Source: Kibdelosporangium persicum | GTDB lineage: Bacteria > Actinomycetota > Actinomycetes > Mycobacteriales > Pseudonocardiaceae | NCBI RefSeq assembly: GCF_013280595.1 | Contig: NZ_JAAATY010000007.1 | Location: forward strand, 248,001-312,000 | Direction: 5' to 3' | DNA: 64,000 nucleotides | Part shown: positions 26,135-33,957 of the stretch, piece by piece | Position numbering within the stretch: the stretch's first letter is position 1 | How the letters are laid out: every line of letters begins with the position of its first letter | Notes under the pieces: generated by a model | Told to the model about the DNA's origin: nothing | Database searches by the model: none | The model's input: only the letters and a program-made list of their open reading frames with translations | Position numbers and translations under genes: made by a program

Positions 26135-26956
26135 ATGCAAAGTCCGGTTCTGCCCGCCTGGGAGTCGGACAACTCCCAGTTCCACGTCCGGCGGCGAGCC
26201 TGCCTCGCCGCCGGCGGACGTGTCCAGAACAGGCTCGCGGTGCTGCTCGTGGATCACGACGGCGACGTCGTGCATGAGTTCACCACCGCGGTGGCTGGGC
26301 AACCGCTGGAGATCCGTACCTGCGGCGACCCAGCGGAGGCGTTGCTCGTGCTCGGTCGTACCTGCCCGGACATCGTCCTGCTCGGCCCCGCGGTGGGCCG
26401 CCTGGACCCGGTCGAGTTCATCCGCATCGTCCGGGCGGACGACCCAGAGGTGCCGATCATCGCCGGGGCCGGCGCGGGGTCCGGTGACTTCGCCGCGCGG
26501 GCGGCCGACGCGGGAGCGAGCGTGGTCGTACCCCGCCCGTACCGGGCGCGGGATGTGGTCGCGTTGCTCACCTCGTTCGCGCCGGAATCCGAACAGATCT
26601 CGGTTCGCCCCATGGAGATCGACCTCGGCCGGCTGAAGGTCGATGGTGCGGTCCCGCAGATCTGGCTCGACGGCGAGCGGATCGAGCTGCCCATGCGGGA
26701 GTTTCTGTTGTTGCGGTACTTCGCCGAACGGGTGGGTGCCGTGCACACCCGTGATGAACTGCTCAACGCGGTCTGGGGCGGACGGCATTCGACGAAGAGC
26801 AACACCCTGACGGTTCACATCCTGCGTCTGCGCAAACGTCTTGGCGACAACGAAAACGATCCGCAGTGGATCAAGGCCATCCGCGGTCTGGGCTATCAGT
26901 TCGTTGTGCCTGACCGTGAGCCGACGAGTCCGCCGCGGCCCCGGCACCCGGCCTGA
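26135..26956 (+). CDS. OmpR/PhoB-like regulator with degenerate receiver
   Basis: A 273-residue protein. Residues about 33-148 form a receiver-like domain and 155-260 a PhoB-type winged helix (IELPMREFLLLRYFAE, NTLTVHILRLRKRLGD, WIKAIRGLGYQFV). In the receiver Asp40 is kept, but the phospho-accepting aspartate is Gly84 (DIVLLGPAVG) and the conserved lysine is Arg134. It therefore probably does not respond to phosphorylation. Its place at the end of pstSCAB and before arsR suggests control of phosphate genes, perhaps from another signal. No histidine kinase gene is nearby. Confidence 0.85.
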   Translation: MQSPVLPAWESDNSQFHVRRRACLAAGGRVQNRLAVLLVDHDGDVVHEFTTAVAGQPLEIRTCGDPAEALLVLGRTCPDIVLLGPAVGRLDPVEFIRIVRADDPEVPIIAGAGAGSGDFAARAADAGASVVVPRPYRARDVVALLTSFAPESEQISVRPMEIDLGRLKVDGAVPQIWLDGERIELPMREFLLLRYFAERVGAVHTRDELLNAVWGGRHSTKSNTLTVHILRLRKRLGDNENDPQWIKAIRGLGYQFVVPDREPTSPPRPRHPA

Positions 26957-26968
26957 GGAGGCTGAGTC

Positions 26969-27334
26969 GTGGCGGCAGCAGAGCGCGACCCAGTGCGAGC
27001 TGGCACGCCACGTCGGCGGGATCCGCTCGACCTGGCCGAGGCGATGACAGCGGCCGAGTTGTTCAGGGCGTGGGCCGATCCCGTCCGGGTCCAGATCTTC
27101 ACCCGGATCCGCGAGGCTCCGGACGGTGAAGTCTGTTTCTGCGACCTGGCCGACGAGTTCGGCATGCCGCAGTCGTCGCTCAGCCATCACCTGAAGATCA
27201 TGGTCGACGCGGGAATCCTGGAGCGAGAACGGCGACGGACCTGGAGCTGGTACCGGGTGGGGCAGGACGCTTTGGAGCGGCTGGAGACTCTGATCCGCCC
27301 CGGTGGCCCGCTGCGCGCGGCTGTTCCCCGGTAG
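26969..27334 (+). CDS. arsR: ArsR-family regulator with CxC site
   Basis: A 121-residue repressor with the thiol site EVCFCDLADEFGMPQSSLSH, where the two cysteines can bind arsenite. The C-terminus ends LIRPGGPLR. It is a close paralogue of the protein at 29798 (same FCDLADEF, MPQSSLSHHLK and LIRPGGP segments). The GTG has GAGGAGG upstream. It is the last gene of the pst transcript, 12 bases after the response regulator, followed by terminators. Confidence 0.9.
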   Translation: MAAAERDPVRAGTPRRRDPLDLAEAMTAAELFRAWADPVRVQIFTRIREAPDGEVCFCDLADEFGMPQSSLSHHLKIMVDAGILERERRRTWSWYRVGQDALERLETLIRPGGPLRAAVPR

Positions 27335-27345
27335 CCCGGCGAGAA

Positions 27346-27372
27346 GGCGGCTCCCAGCAGCCGGGAGCCGCC
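27346..27372. terminator. Hairpin terminator after pst/arsR operon
   Basis: GGCGGCTCCC / GGGAGCCGCC, a perfect 10-base inverted repeat with a seven-base loop. A second, weaker hairpin (about 27375-27403) follows and may serve phoX in the opposite direction. Confidence 0.75.
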
Positions 27373-27424
27373 CCTGAGGGTTGGTTGTTCCGGACCACCC
27401 TCACCCGGCTGGAGGACCGGGCGT

Positions 27425-29533
27425 CTAGTCGTCCTCGCCGATGCGGCAGTTGCCGCGGCTACGCCACACCGACACCACCGACGGGCGCGTGAGATTGCCC
27501 GGCCCGTCCGGCCAGACCGACACCGGCTTCTCCACACTGGCGCCGTCGACCTCGCCAGGGTGCTGCACCGCCACCATGACGCGCTTCTCGCTGATGATGG
27601 GACCGCAGGTCTCGGCGCCGATCGGCACGGTGAGGAACTGCTTGACCTGACCGCGGTCGCGACCGCTCACCGCGACCCCGAACAGCCCGTCGTTGGAGCC
27701 CAGGGCGTTGCCGTCCGTGGCGATCCACAGGTTGCCGTACCGGTCGAACGCGAGGTTGTCCGGGCAGGACACCGGGCTGACCTTGTCCTTGGGGAACCCG
27801 GCGAAATAGGTGCTCGGATCGGCCGGGTCGCCGCACACCAGGAACAACCGCCACGTGAAGCTGGTCGCCGCCGCGTCGTTGTGCGACTCCATGACTTCCA
27901 TGACCTGACCGTGACGGTTGCGCGTGCGCGGGTTGGCCTCGTCCGGGCCCGCCTTGCCGGCGGCGCCGCGGTCGGAGTTGTTGGTCAACGCGACGTACAC
28001 GGTTCCGGTCTGCGGGTGCGGTTCCACATCCTCCGGCCGGTCCATTTTGGTCGCTCCGACCTTGTCCGCGGCCAGCCGGGTGAACACGTAGACCTCTTCG
28101 GCGCTCATCCCCGGTACGAACGACCGGTTGCCGCTGGCGAGCGGGATCCACTTGCCACGACCGTCGAACTCGCCGTCGCTGGGCAGTTTGCCGCTGCCGT
28201 CGATCTCCGCGGCCGGGCTGTCACCGGTGAACTGCGCCACGTACAGGGTGCCCTCGTCCAGCAGGGTCAGGTTGTGCTTCCGTGCGGCCGGACTGTTGCC
28301 CTTCTTGACCCGGTCACGGGAGACATACTTGTAGAAGTAGTCAAACCGCTCGTCGTCGCCCATATACAGCACGACCCGGCCGTCCCGGGTCAGCCGCGGC
28401 TCGGCGGCCTCGTGCTTGAACCGGCCCAGCGCGGTGCGCTTGCGCGGCACGAAGTCCGGGTCGAACGGGTCGATCTCGACGATCCAGCCGTGCCGGTTGG
28501 TCTCGTTCGGCTCCTGGGAGACATCGAAGCGCTTGTCGAACCGTTCCCACTTGCGCTCACTGGCCAGACCGCGCAGGCCGTAGCGGGCCAGCTGGGCCTT
28601 GACCGTGGGATCGGTGACAAGGTCGGCGTTGCCGAAGTACTGGTTGAAGTTCTCCTCACCGGACAGCACGGTGCCCCACGGTGTCGTGCCACCGCCGCAG
28701 TTGTTCAACGTGCCCAGCACCCGCGTGCCGGTCGGGTCGGCCGACGTCTTGAGCAGCTTGCTGCCTGCGGCAGGTCCGGTGAACAGATGGGGGGTCGTGG
28801 CGGTGATGCGACGGTTGAGGCGGTGGCGGGTCACTGGGGTGAGCCGGCCCGAATCGTGGTCCTCGGCCAGGACGAGCACGCTCATGCCGTGCGCGGCCCA
28901 GGCGATCTCCACCTGCTCGCGCGTCGGATTCGCCGCGTTGTAGCCGGCGAACATCAGCACCTCGTCGGTGTACTCGTGGTTGGCCACCATCACGACCCGG
29001 CGCGGTTCGCCCGGCAGGTCCAGCACGGCGAGGTAGTCGCAGTTGTATCCGAACTGGGCGGCCTGGGCCGCCGCGGTCTGCCGTCCCGGGTTGAACGCCG
29101 GTGCGCCGGGCAGGACCGGATCACCCCACCGGACCACGACTGCCTGCTCGTAACCGGGCGCGACGACAACCTGGTCCAGCTTGTTAGGCGCCACCGGCTC
29201 GAACTGCAGTCCCTTCGGCTGCCGGCCGCGTCCCAGTGTCAGATCCGCCTCGCCAGCGGGAGTTGCGGCAGCGGACGTCGCCGCCGCGGCCATGCCCACT
29301 GCGCCCAGGGACACCACGGACCCTGCCCGCAGCAGCGACCGCCGCGACAGAGCCTTCGCGATCACGTCACCCAGGTATGGGTTGCCCGAGGTGTTCGGGG
29401 CCTGGTGAAAACACGCATCCCCACAGCGGTAGCGGCAAGTCAAAGCGGCACGGCCGCCCTCGTGGGCAGGAATGACCGGCAGCGGAACGATCCGCTGCCC
29501 GGCTTCGGAATGCGGGGGCACAAAAACCTCCAT
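27425..29533 (-). CDS. phoX: PhoX-type secreted alkaline phosphatase (DUF839)
   Basis: A 702-residue phosphatase of the PhoX family, which releases phosphate from organic esters outside the cell using calcium and iron. A twin-arginine export signal SRRSLLRAG sits near residue 63, unusually far from the N-terminus, after CRYRCGDACFHQAPNTS, which is typical of the actinobacterial form. Family landmarks include VMVANHEYTDEVLMF, LNNCGGGTTPWGTVLSGEEN, GWIVEIDPFDP and VYVALTNNS. The ATG at 29533 is chosen because residues beyond it do not fit the family. A PHO box lies 93 bases upstream. It faces the pst/arsR operon. Confidence 0.9.
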   Translation of the reverse strand: MEVFVPPHSEAGQRIVPLPVIPAHEGGRAALTCRYRCGDACFHQAPNTSGNPYLGDVIAKALSRRSLLRAGSVVSLGAVGMAAAATSAAATPAGEADLTLGRGRQPKGLQFEPVAPNKLDQVVVAPGYEQAVVVRWGDPVLPGAPAFNPGRQTAAAQAAQFGYNCDYLAVLDLPGEPRRVVMVANHEYTDEVLMFAGYNAANPTREQVEIAWAAHGMSVLVLAEDHDSGRLTPVTRHRLNRRITATTPHLFTGPAAGSKLLKTSADPTGTRVLGTLNNCGGGTTPWGTVLSGEENFNQYFGNADLVTDPTVKAQLARYGLRGLASERKWERFDKRFDVSQEPNETNRHGWIVEIDPFDPDFVPRKRTALGRFKHEAAEPRLTRDGRVVLYMGDDERFDYFYKYVSRDRVKKGNSPAARKHNLTLLDEGTLYVAQFTGDSPAAEIDGSGKLPSDGEFDGRGKWIPLASGNRSFVPGMSAEEVYVFTRLAADKVGATKMDRPEDVEPHPQTGTVYVALTNNSDRGAAGKAGPDEANPRTRNRHGQVMEVMESHNDAAATSFTWRLFLVCGDPADPSTYFAGFPKDKVSPVSCPDNLAFDRYGNLWIATDGNALGSNDGLFGVAVSGRDRGQVKQFLTVPIGAETCGPIISEKRVMVAVQHPGEVDGASVEKPVSVWPDGPGNLTRPSVVSVWRSRGNCRIGEDD

Positions 29534-29625
29534 GGAGTCAATCCGGGAACGAGACCACCGACTTTCGATCGGAAAGTCTCGATCCAGGACCGTAAGCGCT
29601 CCGACTCCCGTTCCGGCCACGGCTC

Positions 29626-29643
29626 GGTGAACAGTCAGCGAAC
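29626..29643 (-). promoter_or_regulatory. PHO box upstream of phoX
   Basis: On the minus strand, GTTCGCT then GTTCACC at 11-base spacing (plus-strand GGTGAAC at 29626 and AGCGAAC at 29637). It is oriented toward phoX, so PhoP-dependent expression under phosphate limitation is likely. Confidence 0.65.
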
Positions 29644-29758
29644 CCCTCGGATGTCGCGAGCCGGGCGTCACGGTGGGTGCCCGAGCATTCGCACCACGGC
29701 AACAAGGGATTGCGCTACCGGGAACGCCCAGCCGGATGGCGTATGGTGATCGGCTGGT

Positions 29759-29776
29759 GTTCACCGCACGTTCACC
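29759..29776 (+). promoter_or_regulatory. Perfect PHO box before arsR-acr3 operon
   Basis: Two perfect GTTCACC units at 29759 and 29770, 11 bases apart, on the plus strand. They end 21 bases before the arsR start at 29798, so they overlap or abut the promoter of the arsenite-efflux operon. Activation or repression cannot be told from position alone. Confidence 0.7.
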
Positions 29777-29797
29777 TGCTTTGATCAGTATGTCACC

Positions 29798-30214
29798 ATG
29801 GCACGCAACGCAGCCGGAGTGAAGAACGTGGATGAGGTGGTGTCTCTGGTCGCGCTGCCCGCCGGGTCTGAACCGCTGGATCCGGACGACTCCGCTGCGG
29901 CGGCCAGCCTGTTCAAAGCCCTGGCCGACCCTATCCGGCTGCAGCTCGTCGCACTGGTCCGCCAGGCCCCCAGCGGTGAGGCGTGTTTCTGTGACCTGGC
30001 CGACGAGTTCGACATGCCGCAGTCCTCGCTCAGTCATCATCTCAAAGTCCTGGTCCAGGCCGGAATTCTGGAGCGCGAACGGCGCGGGACCTGGAGCTGG
30101 TATCAGGTGGCGGACAAACCGTGGGATCTGATCGAGCGCCTCATCCGTCCCGGCGGCCCGTTCCGGGACAAAAAGGCGCCGACCAAACGTGGGCGTCGTA
30201 ACACTCGCTGCTGA
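29798..30214 (+). CDS. arsR: ArsR-family regulator with CxC site, paralogue
   Basis: A 138-residue ArsR with thiol site EACFCDLADEFDMPQSSLSH and the ending LIRPGGPFR, followed by a basic tail. It is strongly similar to the regulator at 26969 across the winged helix. It is the first gene of a run arsR, arsR, acr3, arsO and lies directly after a PHO box; no clear ribosome site separates the box from the ATG. It probably controls its own operon and perhaps phoX. Confidence 0.9.
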   Translation: MARNAAGVKNVDEVVSLVALPAGSEPLDPDDSAAAASLFKALADPIRLQLVALVRQAPSGEACFCDLADEFDMPQSSLSHHLKVLVQAGILERERRGTWSWYQVADKPWDLIERLIRPGGPFRDKKAPTKRGRRNTRC

Positions 30215-30253
30215 ACGCTTCACGGCGGACGACCCACCTCCTATCATCGCCGC

Positions 30254-30556
30254 GTGATACCAGTGGCGACTGATGTGATCAAGTTGCTGGCCGACCCGCT
30301 GCGCGCGCAAATCGTGCAGTTGCTGGCCGGTGAGGCACTGTGCACGTGTCACCTGGTCGAGGAAACCGGCGCGAAACAGACGAACATCTCCAATCACCTC
30401 CGTCTGCTGCGTGAAGCCGGTGTGGTCGAGGCAGAACCGTACGGTCGCTTCACCTACTACCGGTTGCGTCCCGAGCCGCTGCAGTCCACTGCTGATCACC
30501 TCGCTGCCCTTGCCGAGCGTGCCCGTAGCCACTCCGAGAGCAGGAGGCCCTGCTGA
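30254..30556 (+). CDS. arsR: ArsR repressor of acr3
   Basis: A 100-residue ArsR of the type that accompanies actinobacterial acr3, with thiol site ALCTCHLVEETGAKQTNISN and a terminal RRPC that could add a third thiolate. It binds DNA until arsenite displaces it (family knowledge). The stop overlaps the acr3 ATG (TGATG), so repressor and pump are coupled. Confidence 0.9.
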   Translation: MIPVATDVIKLLADPLRAQIVQLLAGEALCTCHLVEETGAKQTNISNHLRLLREAGVVEAEPYGRFTYYRLRPEPLQSTADHLAALAERARSHSESRRPC

Positions 30557-31620
30557 TGACCGCCACCCAACCCGCCGCCGAACCGGACGTGTTGCGCGGC
30601 CTGTCCTTTCTGGACCGGCTGCTGCCCGTCTGGATCGGTCTCGCGATGGCCGCGGGGCTGCTGCTCGGCCGGTTCGTCCCGGGTTTGCAGGGCGTGCTGG
30701 ACGCGGTGAAGATCGGCGAGGTCTCCCTGCCGATCGCGCTGGGCCTGCTGCTGATGATGTACCCGGTGCTGGCCAAGGTCCGTTATGACCGGCTCGACAC
30801 CGTCACCCGCGACAAGCGCACGATGTGGCTGTCACTGGTCCTCAACTGGGTCGTCGGCCCGGCGCTGATGTTCGCCCTGGCCTGGCTGATGCTGCCGGAC
30901 CTGCCCGAATACCGGACCGGGCTGATCATCGTCGGCCTGGCCCGGTGTATCGCGATGGTGATCATCTGGAACGACCTCGCGTGTGGCGATCGTGAAGCCG
31001 CCGCGGTCCTGGTGGCGCTGAACTCCGTGTTCCAGGTGATCATGTTCGGCGTGCTCGGCTGGTTCTACCTCGAACTGCTGCCGGGCTGGCTCGGCCTGGA
31101 CACCGCGACGCTGGACATCTCCGCCTGGGAGATCGCCCGCAGTGTGCTGATCTTCCTCGGCATCCCGCTCGCCGCCGGCTACCTCACCCGCCGGTTCGGC
31201 GAGAAGTCCCGGGGCCGGGAGTGGTACGAGGCGAGGTTCCTGCCGCGGATCGGGCCGGTGGCGCTGTACGGGCTGCTGTTCACCATCGTCGTGCTGTTCG
31301 CGCTGCAGGGCGAGACGATCACGTCACGGCCGCTGGACGTTGCCCGGATCGCGTTGCCGCTGCTGGTGTACTTCGCGTTGATGTGGGGCGGCAGTTACCT
31401 GCTGGGCAAGGCCTGCGGACTGTCCTATCAGCGCACCACGACACTCGCGTTCACCGCGGCGGGCAACAACTTCGAGCTGGCCATCGCCGTGGCGATCGGC
31501 GTGTTCGGTGTCGCGTCCGGGCAGGCGTTGGCCGGTGTGGTCGGTCCGCTCATCGAGGTCCCTGTTCTCGTCGGTTTGGTGTACGTCAGCCTCTGGCTAC
31601 GCCGTCGCTGGGTGGCATGA
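30556..31620 (+). CDS. acr3: ACR3 arsenite efflux permease
   Basis: A 354-residue ten-helix membrane protein that exports arsenite using the proton gradient. The family signature around the essential cysteine is intact, GLARCIAMVIIWNDLACGD with Cys131, as is the FTAAGNNFELAIAVAIG segment in helix 9. It overlaps arsR before it and arsO after it. It is the main arsenite exit route in the island. Confidence 0.95.
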   Translation: MTATQPAAEPDVLRGLSFLDRLLPVWIGLAMAAGLLLGRFVPGLQGVLDAVKIGEVSLPIALGLLLMMYPVLAKVRYDRLDTVTRDKRTMWLSLVLNWVVGPALMFALAWLMLPDLPEYRTGLIIVGLARCIAMVIIWNDLACGDREAAAVLVALNSVFQVIMFGVLGWFYLELLPGWLGLDTATLDISAWEIARSVLIFLGIPLAAGYLTRRFGEKSRGREWYEARFLPRIGPVALYGLLFTIVVLFALQGETITSRPLDVARIALPLLVYFALMWGGSYLLGKACGLSYQRTTTLAFTAAGNNFELAIAVAIGVFGVASGQALAGVVGPLIEVPVLVGLVYVSLWLRRRWVA

Positions 31621-32636
31621 ACCAGGTCGTCGTCATCGGAGCCGGGCAGGCCGGCCTGGCCGCGGGTTTCTACCTGCGGCGGGCCGGGCTCGACTTCGTC
31701 CTGCTCGACGCGCAGACAACCCCGGGCGGTGCCTGGTTGCACGGCTGGGACTCGCTGCGCCTGTTCTCACCTGCTCAGCACAGTTCGCTGCCCGGCTGGC
31801 CGATGCCGCCCTACCGCGGCTACCCGCCTGCCGATCACGTCGTGGACTACTTGGCGGCGTACGAGAAGCGCTACGAGTTCGACGTCCGCCGACCAGTGCG
31901 GGTGACCGCGGTCCGGCGCACCGACGGGCAGTTCGAGATCGCCACGGATGGGGGAACGTGGCGGGCCGACGCGGTGATCAGTGCGACCGGCACCTGGTGG
32001 CGGCCGTTCATCCCCGCCATTCGAGGACGGGCCGACTTCCTCGGCCGTCAACTGCACACTGTGGACTACGGCGGCCCAGACGAGTTCGCGGGCCAGCGTG
32101 TGGTCGTCGTGGGCGGCGGGAACTCCGGCGCGCAGATCGCCGCGGACCTCGCCGAGGTCGCGCATTTGACGTGGGTCACCCGGCGCCCACCGCGCTACCT
32201 GCCTGACGAGATCGACGGGCGAGCCTTGTTCGATATCGCCTCTCGGCGGCAGGAGACCGGCGGCGTGGCCGCTCTCGGCGACATTGTCGCTGTCCCGCAG
32301 GTCCGCGCCGCCAGGGACGCTGGGCTGCTTCGCGCCCGTCCCCTGTTCGACCGCATCACCGAGAGTGGTCCCGCGTGGACGGATGTCGTGGAGCCTGCTG
32401 ATGCCGTGATTTGGTGCACCGGCTTCCGGCCCGCTCTCGGGCACCTCGCACCGCTGCAGCTGCGCGGCCGGGATGGAACCGTGCGAACCGATGGCACCCG
32501 AGTGGTGGCTGAGCCGCGGCTGCATCTCCTCGGTTATGGAGACTGGACCGGCCCCGCGTCGGCGACACTGATCGGCGTCGGACCGACCGCTCGTGCGGCG
32601 GCGAACGAGATCGCAGCCCAACTCACACGGCGGTAA
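31617..32636 (+). CDS. arsO: ArsO-type flavin monooxygenase (second copy)
   Basis: A 339-residue flavoprotein, with FAD motif VVVIGAGQAGLAAGFYL at the start and NADPH motif VVVVGGGNSGAQIAADL near residue 160. ATG overlaps the acr3 stop (ATGA), so it is made together with the pump, as in many ars operons. It differs clearly from the copy at 19350, so this is not a recent duplication. The exact reaction of ArsO proteins on arsenicals is not settled. Confidence 0.8.
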   Translation: MNQVVVIGAGQAGLAAGFYLRRAGLDFVLLDAQTTPGGAWLHGWDSLRLFSPAQHSSLPGWPMPPYRGYPPADHVVDYLAAYEKRYEFDVRRPVRVTAVRRTDGQFEIATDGGTWRADAVISATGTWWRPFIPAIRGRADFLGRQLHTVDYGGPDEFAGQRVVVVGGGNSGAQIAADLAEVAHLTWVTRRPPRYLPDEIDGRALFDIASRRQETGGVAALGDIVAVPQVRAARDAGLLRARPLFDRITESGPAWTDVVEPADAVIWCTGFRPALGHLAPLQLRGRDGTVRTDGTRVVAEPRLHLLGYGDWTGPASATLIGVGPTARAAANEIAAQLTRR

Positions 32637-32648
32637 CTCGCTTCTGTC

Positions 32649-33038
32649 TCAGGAAGCTTGTGCCGCCGGTTCGGCCTGCCATTCGTTGGCCGGGCGCGCG
32701 AGCAACGACGCGAGCCGGTCCGTGACCTCAGGCCGCAGCCAGTAGTACACCCACGTTCCGCGTCGCTCGGACCCCACCAGGCCGGCTTGGCGCAGCAGCT
32801 TGAGGTGGTGCGAGATCGTCGGCTGGGACAGCTCGAACGCAGGAGTGAGTTCGCAGACGCAGACCCCCTTGTCCGCCTCGGCCGCGGCAATCAGGGACAG
32901 CAGCCGGAGCCGGACCGGGTCGCCCAGAGCCTTGAAGATCGCGGCGAGTTCCACCGCCTGACCTTCGCCGAGGGGCGCGGACTGCGGACTCGTGCAGCAC
33001 GAAGTGGTCTGCACGATCGGCAGCTCCTGTTTCGACAT
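32649..33038 (-). CDS. arsR: ArsR-family regulator, divergent from arsM
   Basis: A 129-residue ArsR. Thiol site GVCVCELTPAFELSQPTISH has a CxC pair, and an additional CC occurs near residue 14. The winged helix ends GTWVYYWLRPEV. It is divergent from arsM and most likely represses it and itself through the inverted repeats between them. It converges with arsO, with 12 bases between stops. Confidence 0.9.
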   Translation of the reverse strand: MSKQELPIVQTTSCCTSPQSAPLGEGQAVELAAIFKALGDPVRLRLLSLIAAAEADKGVCVCELTPAFELSQPTISHHLKLLRQAGLVGSERRGTWVYYWLRPEVTDRLASLLARPANEWQAEPAAQAS

Positions 33039-33045
33039 GCCTCTA

Positions 33046-33095
33046 TATTGACGTACTTCGATGAACCGGGCAACATGAATAGAAGAACGTCAATA
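33046..33095. promoter_or_regulatory. Candidate ArsR operator between arsR and arsM
   Basis: TATTGACGT (33046-33054) and ACGTCAATA (33087-33095) are perfect 9-base inverted repeats 32 bases apart, filling most of the divergent promoter region. Each half could hold one dimer, allowing looping or overlap with both promoters. Confidence 0.5.
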
Positions 33096-33113
33096 CAACC
33101 TGAAGGGAGTGTC

Positions 33114-33911
33114 ATGAGCGAATCCGCTGATCTGCGCGAGGAGGTCCGAGCCCGGTATGCCGCCGCCGCGACAGCTGTCGTCGAGAAAGGCGGTGGCTGT
33201 TGCGGGCCGCAGGCCGTTGAGGTCGACGAGAGCTTCGGATCGGGCCTCTACACCGCCTCGGAGCGGGACGAGTTGCCCGCCGAGGCGATCGCGGCCTCAC
33301 TGGGATGCGGAAATCCCACTGCGGTGGCCGAGCTGCGCGAAGGCGAGCGAGTGCTGGACCTCGGTTCTGGTGGGGGTATCGACGTCCTGCTCTCGGCTCG
33401 CCGCGTGGGGCCGACCGGCAAGGCCTACGGCCTGGACATGACCGACGAGATGCTTGCCCTGGCGCTGCAGAACAAGGCTAAGGCGGGCGCGGAGAACGTC
33501 GAGTTCCTCAAAGGCACGATCGAGGCGATCCCGCTGCCCGGCAACACCATTGACGTGGTGATCTCCAACTGCGTGATCAACCTGTCGGTCGACAAACCCG
33601 CGGTGTTCGCCGAGACCTTCCGCGTCCTGACACCGGGTGGGCGGATCGGGATCTCCGATGTCGTCGCCGACGACAACCTTACGGCCGAGCAGCGCGCGGA
33701 GCGTGGCTCCTACGTCGCGTGCATCGCGGGCGCGCTCACGTTCGCCGAGTACCGGGCTGGGCTGGAAGCGGCCGGGTTCACCGATATCGAGATCACTGCG
33801 ACCCATGAGGTCGCCGACTCGATGCACTCGGCGATCATTCGTGCGGTCAAGCCGGCCAATGCTGTTGTCAGTCCTGTTCAGACGGCCTCGGCTGGTTCGT
33901 GCTGTGGCTAG
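33114..33911 (+). CDS. arsM: Arsenite S-adenosylmethionine methyltransferase
   Basis: A 265-residue class I methyltransferase that adds methyl groups to arsenite. The SAM site is VLDLGSGGGIDVLL near residue 80. The arsenic-binding cysteines expected in ArsM are all present: Cys29/Cys30 (GGGCCGP), Cys65 (SLGCGNP), Cys153 (SNCVINLS) and Cys203 (YVACIAGAL). A terminal CC is extra. AAGGGAG precedes the ATG. Products may be volatile or toxic methylarsenicals handled by the oxidases and ArsN nearby. Confidence 0.95.
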   Translation: MSESADLREEVRARYAAAATAVVEKGGGCCGPQAVEVDESFGSGLYTASERDELPAEAIAASLGCGNPTAVAELREGERVLDLGSGGGIDVLLSARRVGPTGKAYGLDMTDEMLALALQNKAKAGAENVEFLKGTIEAIPLPGNTIDVVISNCVINLSVDKPAVFAETFRVLTPGGRIGISDVVADDNLTAEQRAERGSYVACIAGALTFAEYRAGLEAAGFTDIEITATHEVADSMHSAIIRAVKPANAVVSPVQTASAGSCCG

Positions 33912-33941
33912 CCGACTGGTGTTGACGCCGGAGATTTAGTC

Positions 33942-33955
33942 AGTCATCATTGACT
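33942..33955. promoter_or_regulatory. Candidate operator before ArsR-ArsC fusion
   Basis: AGTCA-TCAT-TGACT, a perfect 5-base inverted repeat ending two bases before the ATG. A TTGACG -35-like element lies at 33922. No ribosome site is seen, so transcription may begin at or near the start codon. Confidence 0.4.
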
Positions 33956-33957
33956 CA

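Noticed and set aside
27425-30532. phoX starting upstream of 29533
   Set aside because: The frame is open further, but the extra residues are antisense to two arsR genes and do not fit the family; the PHO box at 29626 would lie inside the gene.
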